Of a stretch of 13,498 nt of DNA, positions 1 through 6,060 are shown in pieces. Location of the stretch: positions 1 to 13,498 of the forward strand of contig JBEBGN010000082.1 in the NCBI GenBank assembly GCA_040081395.1, given 5' to 3'. The notes beneath the pieces were generated by a model. It was given only the letters and a program-made list of their open reading frames with translations. It had not been told where the DNA came from and made no database searches. Origin of the DNA: UBA2982 sp040081395. GTDB taxonomy: Bacteria; Gemmatimonadota; Gemmatimonadetes; Longimicrobiales; Gaopeijiaceae. The position numbers were made by a program, and so were the translations under genes. Each line of letters begins with the position of its first letter. Position 1 is the first letter of the stretch.

Positions 1-1
1 C

Positions 2-766
2 ATGACCGATCTGGAGACCCTGAGCCGCCGCGACGTCGAGTCGTACTACCGGCGCTACTACGCCCCCCGCAACGCGGTGGTCGCGATCGTGGGAGACGTC
101 GACCCCGACCAGATCGTGGTCTGGGCCAAGCGCTACTTCGAGCGCATGCCGGCGGGGGAGCCGCCCCCCCCTGTCCTGGCCGAGGAGCCCGCGCAGCTCG
201 GTGAGCGCCGTGTCCTTCTCGAGTGGGACGCCGAGCCCCGTCTGCGCATCGGCTGGCATGTGCCGTCGTCCCTGCACGCCGATGCCCCCGCGCTGGGCAT
301 CCTCAGTGCAGTCCTCTCGAGCGGGCGCACGACACGGCTACAGCGACGACTCGTCATGGGAGAGCGCATCGCCACGGCGGTGTCGGCGTCCGCGGGGCCG
401 GGCGAGCGGTACCCCGGCCTCTTCTTCATCGATGCGGTACCGAGGAGCCCGCACACCACGGAGGAGCTCGAGACCGCCATCTACGAGGAGATCGCGCGCC
501 TGGCGGCCGAAGGCCCGACCGAGGCCGAGCTGGAGCGCGTACGCAACCAGATCGAGGCCGGCAACGTACGCCGCATCGACTCCAACCTCGGCCTCGCCTT
601 CCAGCTCGCCGACTCCGAATCGCTCACCGGCGACTGGCGCTCCACGTTCCGCCAGTCGGCGGAGCTGCGGCGCGTCACCGCGGAAGACGTGAAGCGCGTC
701 GCGACGGAGTACCTCACTGAGCGCAACCGCACGGTCGGCGTGCTGGTGCGACGGGAGCGGCCGTGA
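2..766 (+). CDS. M16 family zinc peptidase subunit, 3' part (5' end outside window)
   Basis: The first 50 or so residues read RRDVESYYRRYYAPRNAVVAIVGDVDP, the typical linker between the two halves of an M16 domain, followed by a complete C-terminal M16 domain. The Met at base 2 is therefore internal and the gene starts left of the window. The N-terminal domain that would carry the zinc motif HxxEH is not visible. In the C-terminal half, the Arg/Tyr pair that binds substrate in M16 enzymes is absent: the aligned positions are Val (bases 353-355) and Thr (374-376). In two-subunit M16B peptidases the subunit lacking the R/Y pair is the one that carries the zinc site, so I expect HxxEH upstream. 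The stop overlaps the GTG start of the next M16 gene (GTGA, 763-766), indicating translational coupling. The likely site of action is the periplasm, inferred from the partner's signal peptide. Confidence 0.9.
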   Translation: MTDLETLSRRDVESYYRRYYAPRNAVVAIVGDVDPDQIVVWAKRYFERMPAGEPPPPVLAEEPAQLGERRVLLEWDAEPRLRIGWHVPSSLHADAPALGILSAVLSSGRTTRLQRRLVMGERIATAVSASAGPGERYPGLFFIDAVPRSPHTTEELETAIYEEIARLAAEGPTEAELERVRNQIEAGNVRRIDSNLGLAFQLADSESLTGDWRSTFRQSAELRRVTAEDVKRVATEYLTERNRTVGVLVRRERP

Positions 767-2205
767 AGCGATCGAATGCCGGTTGGGCAAGCGTCATCCT
801 AGTGGGCACGCTCGCCGCCGCCGCCCCCGCCGGAGCACAGGGGGTGACGGGTCGCGACGCAATCGACGCCCTCGACTTCCCTCCGCTCGACTTCTCACCC
901 CCCGAGCCCGAGCGCTTCGAGATCTCCGGGGTCGACGTGCTCCTGCTCGAGGATCACGACCTGCCCCTCGTCGATGTCTACGCGCGCTTCCGCGGCGGCT
1001 ACGGTCTCTTCGCACGCGAGTGGTACGCGCCTGCCATGGGTCTCCCGGCGCTCCTGCGCGCGGGCGGCACGGAGGAGCTGGCCCCGGACTCGGTCGATCA
1101 GCTGCTCGAGTACTACTCGGTGCAGGCCTCGTTCGGCACGGGGGGCGGTAGCGTCTCCGTCGGACTCAACACGGTCACCGAGCACCTCGACGTCGCGTTC
1201 GACTTGTGGAGCGACCTCATCGCCCGGCCCCGCTTCGACCGGGACGCGATCGAGCTCTGGCGCGGACGCGAGATCGAGAGTGCTCGAAGACTCGCGGACG
1301 ACCCCGGCAGCCTCGCCTACTCACAGTTCAATCGCCTCCTCTACGGCGATCATCCCGTGGGCTGGGAGATGAGCCCGTCCGACCTGGAGCCCGATCGCGT
1401 AGCGCCGGATCGCTTCCGCGAGATGCACCGCCGGATTGTGTGTCGCGACAACCTGATTCTGGGCGTCAGCGGCGACGTGTCCTGGGACTCGATCCGACCC
1501 CGCCTGGAACGACTCGTCGAGGCCCTCGCGCCCTGCCCCGAGGCTCTGCCGCGGGCACCGGCGCCGGACATCCGACGAGAAGCGGGGGTCTTCCTCATCG
1601 AGCGCGACCTCGAGCAGGCGACGATCGTCATGGCGCACCCGGTCTCGGTGCGCCTCGCGGACGACGCGACCTACTTCGCGGCCACCGTGGGGAACTCGAT
1701 CCTCGGTGGGGGTGGGTTCTCGAGCCGCCTGATCGCGCGCCTCCGCTCCCAGCAGGGCTTCACCTATTCGGCCTCCTCGATCTGGACCATGCCCAGGCGC
1801 TACGACGGGGTCATGGGTGCGACCACGAGCACGCGACCCGATGCGGCGGTGGAGGCGATCCGCTTGATCCTCGACACGATGCGGGAGATGCGTACCTCGC
1901 CGCCGACCCCCGCCGAGGTGCGCACCGCGGTCGACGGAGTCGTGAACGGGTTCGCGTTCAACTTCGAGACGCCCGCGCAGATCGTGTCGCGCATCATGTT
2001 CTACGTCGCCGAGGAGTGGCCCGAGGACTGGCTGGAGCGCTACGCCGATGGCATCCAGGAAGTCGCGCCCGAGGATGTGCGCACTGTATTCGCGGACCAG
2101 GTGCGCCCCGACGAGATGACGATCCTGGTGGTCGGCGATCCCGAGCGCATGGGCCGCGACGCGCTCGCCACGCTCGGTCCGGTCACCGTACTCCAGGTCG
2201 ACTGA
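763..2205 (+). CDS. M16 family peptidase-like partner subunit, secreted, lacks the zinc motif
   Basis: This 480-residue protein starts with GTG inside the stop of the upstream M16 gene. Residues 1-25 form a signal peptide (KR, hydrophobic core, cleavage at AGA/Q). Two M16 domains follow. At the place of the zinc-binding HxxEH it has A96-L-L-R-A100 (context GLPALLRAGGT), so it should not bind catalytic zinc. It does keep the C-terminal glycine-rich stretch GGGGFSSRL and the R328-x6-Y335 pair (LRSQQGFTYSAS) used to bind substrate. By analogy with two-subunit M16B peptidases, where one chain supplies zinc and the other R/Y, it should complete the active site of its upstream neighbour. The substrate is unknown; periplasmic peptide breakdown is the default guess. 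The gene ends convergently with the GNAT gene, 35 bp away, without a clear terminator. Confidence 0.92.
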   Translation: MKRSNAGWASVILVGTLAAAAPAGAQGVTGRDAIDALDFPPLDFSPPEPERFEISGVDVLLLEDHDLPLVDVYARFRGGYGLFAREWYAPAMGLPALLRAGGTEELAPDSVDQLLEYYSVQASFGTGGGSVSVGLNTVTEHLDVAFDLWSDLIARPRFDRDAIELWRGREIESARRLADDPGSLAYSQFNRLLYGDHPVGWEMSPSDLEPDRVAPDRFREMHRRIVCRDNLILGVSGDVSWDSIRPRLERLVEALAPCPEALPRAPAPDIRREAGVFLIERDLEQATIVMAHPVSVRLADDATYFAATVGNSILGGGGFSSRLIARLRSQQGFTYSASSIWTMPRRYDGVMGATTSTRPDAAVEAIRLILDTMREMRTSPPTPAEVRTAVDGVVNGFAFNFETPAQIVSRIMFYVAEEWPEDWLERYADGIQEVAPEDVRTVFADQVRPDEMTILVVGDPERMGRDALATLGPVTVLQVD

Positions 2206-2240
2206 CCCGCCACGGACGGCCCACCGGACTCACCGAGCCG

Positions 2241-2762
2241 CTACGGCCGCAGGTCCTTGTAGAAGTACGTCGTGCTGCAGTAGCCACCGTCCGGAAAGAG
2301 CGCGTAGGCGGGTATGTCGCCGACGCGCTGCCACCCGAGCCTCGCGTAGAGCCGGGCGGCGGCCCCATCGGTGACCGCGTCGAGCACCAAGAGCGTCTTA
2401 CCCAACTCTCGCGCGGTCGCCTCGGCAGCGGTGGTGAGCGCGGCGCCGAGGCCGTGCCTGCGCGCTCGGCTGTGGACTTGGAGCTTGGCGAGGTCGGCGC
2501 GGTGGGGCTGGTTATCGGGCATGTCGAGGAGAAGCTGGACGGTGCCGCACACGCCGACCTCGTCCTCGGCGACGAGGAGCACGCGCTTCCCCTTCGCCAC
2601 CTCCTGCCCCACCCTGCGCCAGAACTCCTCGGCGCGCCCGCGTGTCAGCGGCGCCATGAAGCCGACGGAGGCGCCCCCCTCGACGACATCGAGGAGCACG
2701 TCGGCGAGTTGGCGTACTATCGCCTCGTCGACGCGCGTAAGGCGCCGGATCCGGGGCGTCAC
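2241..2762 (-). CDS. GNAT family N-acetyltransferase
   Basis: The protein has 173 residues with a GTG start at 2762. The open frame runs further upstream, but that part lies inside the preceding gene, is Arg/Pro-rich and is not GNAT-like. The GTG forms a GTGA overlap with that gene's stop and has a GAGG Shine-Dalgarno 8 bases upstream. The acetyl-CoA pyrophosphate-binding motif is R101-R-H-G-L-G106, preceded by the beta strand LAKLQV. The C-terminal motif LYARLGWQRVGDIPAYALFPDG (in two parts, residues 138-147 and 148-159) and the closing TTYFYKDL are characteristic of small-molecule GNATs. Such enzymes acetylate an amine of an unknown substrate in the cytoplasm. Coupling to the amidotransferase-like gene suggests that both act on one compound, which is inference. 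Confidence 0.9.
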   Translation of the reverse strand: MTPRIRRLTRVDEAIVRQLADVLLDVVEGGASVGFMAPLTRGRAEEFWRRVGQEVAKGKRVLLVAEDEVGVCGTVQLLLDMPDNQPHRADLAKLQVHSRARRHGLGAALTTAAEATARELGKTLLVLDAVTDGAAARLYARLGWQRVGDIPAYALFPDGGYCSTTYFYKDLRP

Positions 2763-3466
2763 GCGGGCACCCTCGCGCACATGGACGCCACGAACGCGCG
2801 CACGATCGGGGGTGTCTCGCCCCTTAGGGCGGCGCGCTCCGGCTGGAAGAGCGTGCCTAGGAAGAAGGGATGGCCGTCGAGCTCCACACCCCTCACTTCC
2901 CCGTCGTCGTCCCAGCAGGTCGCGTGCAGGGGACCTGCGTCGAGGTGGGCACGGCATCGCGCGGAGAGCCCGTAGGAGCAGTGGTACTCCTCATGGGCCG
3001 CACGATTTTCGTACGCCGAAGCCAACCGCGAGCCCGGAGCGAAGCGCACGCTCCCGCCCCGCTCCACGAGCGCGCACGCCAGCGGTGCGATGACAGGGTC
3101 GGGGGCGTCCGGGGACAGTTCAGCGTGCGCGGGGCCCGGAATCCCCCAAAGCGACTCCGCGGCCTCCAGAACCGCGTGCTGGAACCCACCACACGTCCCG
3201 AGAAAGGGCACCTCGTGCACGCGCGCGAAGCGGATCGCCGCCAATGCGCCCTCGGTGCTGCGGTAGGGGCTCGCAGGCACGCACCAGATGCCCGCGAACG
3301 CCTCGAGCGCTGGGCAACCCGGGTCGATGCCGTTCGTGGCCACCCAACTCGGGTCCAGGCGCACGCGGACCGAGTTCGCCGCGAGCTCGAGCGCCGACGG
3401 GATCGCGCGGTGCGCCACCGCGGACGGGTCGTAGTCCCCGACCAGTGCGACGCGGAGCGCGCTCAT
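2759..3466 (-). CDS. CTP synthase C-terminal-domain-like class I glutamine amidotransferase homologue
   Basis: The protein has 235 residues and begins MSALRVALVGDYDP. I chose ATG 3466 because an upstream in-frame Met at 3514 would run 35 bases into the methyltransferase gene and adds residues unlike the family. The fold resembles the glutaminase half of CTP synthase. The nucleophile elbow is F-L-G-T-C92-G-G-F-Q, and the end of the domain is PFFLGTLFQPERAAL. At the catalytic His of PyrG (YHPEF) this protein has Gln208 (FQPER), while Glu210 is kept. As I recall, databases name this group 'CTP synthase C-terminal region-related (seleno)protein'; here all relevant positions are Cys codons and there is no in-frame TGA. 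No synthetase domain is fused. Glutaminase activity is doubtful without the His, and the function is unknown. It lies 13 bp after the methyltransferase stop and overlaps the GNAT start by 4 bp. Confidence 0.85.
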   Translation of the reverse strand: MSALRVALVGDYDPSAVAHRAIPSALELAANSVRVRLDPSWVATNGIDPGCPALEAFAGIWCVPASPYRSTEGALAAIRFARVHEVPFLGTCGGFQHAVLEAAESLWGIPGPAHAELSPDAPDPVIAPLACALVERGGSVRFAPGSRLASAYENRAAHEEYHCSYGLSARCRAHLDAGPLHATCWDDDGEVRGVELDGHPFFLGTLFQPERAALRGETPPIVRAFVASMCARVPA

Positions 3467-3479
3467 GGCTCTAGGTTCC

Positions 3480-4223
3480 CTACGCAACGCCCCAATGGAG
3501 CGCGGCAATGCCACCCGTGAGAAGGCGCCAATCGGCCTCGCGGAACCCCGCCTGCGCGAAGAGCGCGCCGAGCTCCTTCGGTCCCGGAAACTGACCCACC
3601 GACTCGGGCAGGTAGGTGTACGCCCACGGGTGACCCGACACGACCCGGCCGACCACCGGAAGGATGCGCTTGAAGTAGAAGTGGTAGCCCGCGCGCATGA
3701 TCGGGTTCGGGGGCGTCGTGAACTCGAGCACCACGAGCCGCGCGCCCGGCTTCAGCACCCGCCGCATCTCCACGAGCCCCGCGCTCACGTCGGAGAGGTT
3801 CCGCACGCCGAACGCGACCATGGCGCCCTCGAAGGTCGCGTTCGGAAAGGGCAGCCTCAGCGAGTCGGCGCACGCCGGGACGATCGGGCGGCCGGCGATC
3901 TTCTTCAGACCCTGCGCGAGCATCGGATGAGCGAAGTCGGTGGCTACCACGCGGCCAGCGAAGCCCGCCCGGCCCGCGAGCTCGAGCCCGAGGTCGTAGG
4001 TGCCAGCGCAGGCGTCCAGGTACAGGCCGGTCGGCGCACGCTCCCAATCGAGCCGGCCGACCGCGCTCTTTCGCCACGCCCGATCGATGTTGAGGCTGAG
4101 CACGTGGTTCAGCAGGTCGTAGCGCGGCGCGATCTCCGAAAAGATCGTCTGCACCTGCGCGGCCCGCTCCGATCCCGCTTTGGGGATCGCATCCTTAGGC
4201 GCGGCGTCGCTCACGGATTGCAT
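3480..4223 (-). CDS. ubiE: UbiE/MenG family quinone methyltransferase (demethylmenaquinone methyltransferase)
   Basis: The protein has 247 residues, the usual length for the family. It is a class I SAM-dependent methyltransferase that C-methylates the quinone ring at the end of menaquinone (or within ubiquinone) synthesis at the cytoplasmic membrane. UbiE signatures seen: IFSEIAPRYDLLNHVLSLNIDRAW (in two parts, residues 27-39 and 40-50), the SAM motif L-D-A-C-A-G-T-Y-D (69-77), AFGVRNLSD near 137-144, LKPGARLVVLEF, and the C-terminal YLPESVGQFPGPKEL. Motif I is odd: family members normally have Gly or Ala where this has Tyr76 (GTYD). The start is ATG 4223; GTG 4214 is an alternative, and neither has a strong Shine-Dalgarno. 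It is the first gene of a three-gene minus-strand operon and is divergent from the sigma factor gene. Which quinone is made cannot be told from this gene alone. Confidence 0.92.
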   Translation of the reverse strand: MQSVSDAAPKDAIPKAGSERAAQVQTIFSEIAPRYDLLNHVLSLNIDRAWRKSAVGRLDWERAPTGLYLDACAGTYDLGLELAGRAGFAGRVVATDFAHPMLAQGLKKIAGRPIVPACADSLRLPFPNATFEGAMVAFGVRNLSDVSAGLVEMRRVLKPGARLVVLEFTTPPNPIMRAGYHFYFKRILPVVGRVVSGHPWAYTYLPESVGQFPGPKELGALFAQAGFREADWRLLTGGIAALHWGVA

Positions 4224-4243
4224 GACACGGATCGGTTGGCTGG

Positions 4244-4293
4244 GTAGCTTTCGGCGTACCCGGGCATACCCCGGCGACGCGGGCGGAAGCTAC
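4244..4293. other. Long interrupted hairpin in the divergent ubiE/sigma intergenic region
   Basis: The outer arms GTAGCTTTC (4244-4252) and GGAAGCTAC (4285-4293) pair over 9 bp with one G-U. Inside are GCGT/ACGC (4254-4257 with 4277-4280) and CCGGG/CCCGG (4260-4264 with 4270-4274) closing a 5-base CATAC loop. About 18 of 50 bases pair on each side in nested order. On the minus strand it would lie 20 bases upstream of the ubiE start, in the leader; on the plus strand it lies upstream of the sigma promoter candidate. It matches no riboswitch class I recognise. It could equally be a protein-binding palindrome or chance in GC-rich DNA. Confidence 0.4.
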
Positions 4294-4298
4294 GGGAA

Positions 4299-4323
4299 GC
4301 CGGAGGGGGCCTCAACGGCCGGC
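4299..4323. other. Second short inverted repeat in the ubiE/sigma intergenic region
   Basis: GCCGG (4299-4303) pairs with CCGGC (4319-4323). An alternative inner pairing is GGCC (4308-4311) with GGCC (4317-4320). Only 5 bases separate it from the longer hairpin at 4244-4293, so a transcript toward ubiE would carry two stem-loops in succession. The second arm abuts the GAAAC of the sigma promoter candidate. It is weak on its own. Confidence 0.25.
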
Positions 4324-4349
4324 GAAACAAGAGGTGCCCCACTCGCGTA
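4323..4349 (+). promoter_or_regulatory. Candidate ECF-type promoter of the sigma factor gene
   Basis: CGAAAC (4323-4328) is followed after exactly 17 bases by CGTA (4346-4349) and then GGG. The same arrangement with the same spacing occurs before the anti-sigma gene (5059-5085). A GAAAC -35 and a CGTA -10 are typical of several ECF sigma factors, for example Bacillus SigW (TGAAAC, 16 bp, CGTA). The expected start of transcription is near 4356, only a few bases before the ATG at 4360, so the mRNA could be nearly leaderless. Autoregulation by the encoded sigma factor is inferred. Confidence 0.45.
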
Positions 4350-4350
4350 G

Positions 4351-4368
4351 GGGAGCCGAATGGCTCCC
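4351..4368 (+). promoter_or_regulatory. Perfect 7-bp stem-loop over the sigma factor start codon
   Basis: GGGAGCC (4351-4357) and GGCTCCC (4362-4368) are perfect inverted repeats around GAAT, which holds the A and T of the ATG at 4360-4362. The left arm contains the only Shine-Dalgarno-like bases (AGGGGAG, 4349-4355), so in a longer transcript the ribosome site would be sequestered. If transcription begins near 4356, as the promoter candidate implies, most of the left arm is not transcribed and the repeat could instead be a DNA operator. Confidence 0.35.
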
Positions 4369-5034
4369 AACGTGGCTTCACTCCCCCGTGGCACTGCTCG
4401 GTGGCTGGCTCACCCACGGCAGGACGAGGCACCTCTGGCCGCTCCTGACTACGCCGCGCTCGAGGATCGCGAGCTCGCGACGATGGCCGCGGCTGGGCGT
4501 GAAGCGGCGTTCCGCGAGCTGCTCGTCCGCTACGAGCGCCCGGTCTTCTCGCTGATCTATCGCATGGTGCGCGACCGGACCCAGGCCGAGGATCTCGCGC
4601 AGGAGGCCTTCGTGCGCGCGTTCAACGCCATCGGCTCCTACAAGACCAGCTACAAGTTCAGCAACTGGATCCTGAAGATCGCGAACAATCACACGATCGA
4701 TCACCTCCGGAAGCGGCGTATCGACACGATTTCGATCCACGGGTCGCCCCACGCGACCACCGCAGAGGAAGCGAGCCAGACCGAGCTGGTCGTCGCGTCT
4801 CAGGACGAGAACCCGCACGAGTACCTGGAGCACAAGGAACTCGGCGGACAGATCGAGAAGGCGATCGGCGGGCTGCGCCACGAATACCGGACCGCCGTGA
4901 TCCTTCGCCACATCGAGGGTCGGGCCTACGAGGAGATCGCCGACATCATGGCTGTCCCCCTCGGCACCGTGAAGACCTACCTCCATCGGGCCCGCGCCGA
5001 GCTGCGCGGGAGCCTGGCCCACCTGACGTCATGA
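4360..5034 (+). CDS. RNA polymerase ECF-type sigma-70 factor
   Basis: The protein has 224 residues. Region 2 spans about residues 50-118 (AAFRELLVRYERPVFSLIY, then EDLAQEAFVRAF, SNWILKIANNHTIDHLRKRR). Region 4 spans about 163-217 (AIGGLRHEYRTAVILRHIEG, then YEEIADIMAVPLGTVKTYLHRARAEL), with the helix-turn-helix IADIMAVPLGTVKTYLHRA. Sigma region 3 is missing, as in group IV factors. It directs RNA polymerase to a small stress regulon and is normally held by the membrane anti-sigma factor encoded 84 bp downstream. The start is ATG 4360 or GTG 4372; no later ATG leaves region 2 intact with its usual lead-in. The N-terminal 40 or so residues before region 2 are longer than usual and Pro/Ala-rich. 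Confidence 0.93.
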   Translation: MAPNVASLPRGTARWLAHPRQDEAPLAAPDYAALEDRELATMAAAGREAAFRELLVRYERPVFSLIYRMVRDRTQAEDLAQEAFVRAFNAIGSYKTSYKFSNWILKIANNHTIDHLRKRRIDTISIHGSPHATTAEEASQTELVVASQDENPHEYLEHKELGGQIEKAIGGLRHEYRTAVILRHIEGRAYEEIADIMAVPLGTVKTYLHRARAELRGSLAHLTS

Positions 5035-5058
5035 CCCTCACCAGCCACCCGATCCCCG

Positions 5059-5085
5059 TGAAACTCCGCCCGAAACGAGGCCGTA
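5059..5085 (+). promoter_or_regulatory. Candidate ECF-type promoter between the sigma and anti-sigma genes
   Basis: TGAAAC (5059-5064), 17 bases, CGTA (5082-5085), then GGG. This matches the element before the sigma gene in sequence and spacing. Transcription would start near 5092, leaving a leader of about 27 bases that includes AGGAG (5108-5112), placed 6 bases before the anti-sigma ATG. It lies in the only sizeable gap (84 bp) between the sigma gene and the rest of the cluster, so it could drive the anti-sigma and envelope genes above the level of the sigma gene. Confidence 0.45.
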
Positions 5086-5118
5086 GGGTGGGACGCAGCA
5101 TGGAACCAGGAGCACCGC

Positions 5119-6060
5119 ATGTCGAATAGGTTCGAGACCCACCTGAGCGCCGAGGCTATGCAGGCGTTCCTCGAGGGGGACCTCCCCCAGGGGGAGCGAG
5201 GCCCGGTCGAGGAGCACCTGGCCGTGTGCGCCCGCTGCTCGGCGGAGCTCGACGGCTGGCGGGTGCTCTTCTCCGACCTTTCGGCCCTGGCGTCGCCGGT
5301 CCCCCGCGCGGGGTTCGCCGACCGGGTCATGTTGCGGGTGGAGCTTCGCCAACCCAAGCGCGCCTGGCTCGCGTCCCTATTCCCGGTGAAGTCGGGTCAC
5401 CTCACGGCCGACGTGCTGCAGGACGTGGCCGACGGGCTCCTCCCGGTGCATCGTCTCGCGCGCATCCGCAGCCATGTGGATGCCTGCCCCTCGTGCGCCC
5501 AGGAGCTGCAAGCCTGGCACGGCGTCGTCGACGCCCTGAACGGGCTCGAACGCTTCGCGCCCGCTCACGGCTTCGCGGCCCGCGTCATGTCCGTGGTTCG
5601 GGCCCACGTGGCCTCCCCCGCTCCGGTGCGCGCCCGGTCGACGGAACGCGTGTGGACGGTGGTCGGAGCTCGTGCGCTCGTGTTGGCGCGTCGGTTCGTG
5701 CCGCGCACGCGACGGGCCTGGGCGGCGCTCTCCGGTGTGGCGGTCACACCCGCCGCGATCTTCGGGCTCGTGGCCTACGTCGTCTTCTCACATCCGACGC
5801 TCACCCTCCAGTCCCTCGCCTCCTTCGCGCTTTGGCAACTGGGGGACGTCATCTCGGCCCTCGGCGGTGCCCTAATGGCCGACGGCGTCGAGCTGGCCTC
5901 GCTCGCTGGTGCCGGCTCTCTGCTCGACCTCGTGGCGGGGTCCCCAGTGCTGGTGGCCGGAGGGGCCATCGCCTACTCCGCGTTCGCTGCTGTCGCACTC
6001 CGCGTCCTCTACAAGAACCTCATCGGTAACCGCGCCTATGCCCGTGTCTCGACTCGCTAA
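5119..6060 (+). CDS. Membrane anti-sigma factor with two tandem zinc-finger (ZAS/zf-HC2) domains
   Basis: The protein has 313 residues and starts at ATG 5119 with AGGAG 6 bases upstream. Finger 1 is H33-x3-C37-x2-C40 (HLAVCARC) and finger 2 is H119-x3-C123-x2-C126 (HVDACPSC); each is preceded 25 residues earlier by a His (H8, H94), completing a possible zinc site. A GFAxRVM motif follows each finger (65-71, 151-157). Residues about 165-200 are a basic linker. Hydrophobic segments near 204-228, 234-255 and 274-297 place the protein in the inner membrane with the fingers in the cytoplasm. ZAS domains bind ECF sigma factors and release them on a signal, commonly by regulated proteolysis. Most ZAS anti-sigmas have one finger and one TM segment, so both the double finger and the extended membrane part are unusual. 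The 3' end overlaps the next gene by 23 bp. Confidence 0.9.
   Translation: MSNRFETHLSAEAMQAFLEGDLPQGERGPVEEHLAVCARCSAELDGWRVLFSDLSALASPVPRAGFADRVMLRVELRQPKRAWLASLFPVKSGHLTADVLQDVADGLLPVHRLARIRSHVDACPSCAQELQAWHGVVDALNGLERFAPAHGFAARVMSVVRAHVASPAPVRARSTERVWTVVGARALVLARRFVPRTRRAWAALSGVAVTPAAIFGLVAYVVFSHPTLTLQSLASFALWQLGDVISALGGALMADGVELASLAGAGSLLDLVAGSPVLVAGGAIAYSAFAAVALRVLYKNLIGNRAYARVSTR
5140..5598 (+). repeat. Intragenic tandem duplication of the zinc-finger unit (period 86 codons)
   Basis: Residues 8-74 and 94-160 of the anti-sigma factor align without a gap at an offset of exactly 86 residues. I count 23 identities in 67 positions, including H8/H94, H33/H119, C37/C123, C40/C126, W47/W133 and GFA-RVM. 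Divergence is high, so the duplication is old and both copies look selected to keep the zinc ligands. Confidence 0.8.

Noticed and set aside
1206..2975. Long plus-strand open frame crossing the M16 end and the GNAT gene
   Set aside because: Arg/Pro/Gly-rich translation with no recognisable domain. It overlaps two well-supported genes and is explained by few stop codons in GC-rich DNA.
2759..3466. Selenocysteine in the amidotransferase-like protein
   Set aside because: The whole frame is read with ordinary codons, there is no in-frame TGA, and no SECIS-like hairpin was looked for or needed.
4211..4432. Minus-strand frame that could be a small gene ahead of ubiE
   Set aside because: It runs through the promoter and hairpins into the sigma gene, has no ribosome site, and its translation is low-complexity Arg/Pro.
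5100..5129. Nine-codon frame whose TAG overlaps the anti-sigma start, a possible leader peptide
   Set aside because: Its only ribosome-site-like bases would be upstream of or at the predicted transcription start, and a frame this short is expected by chance.
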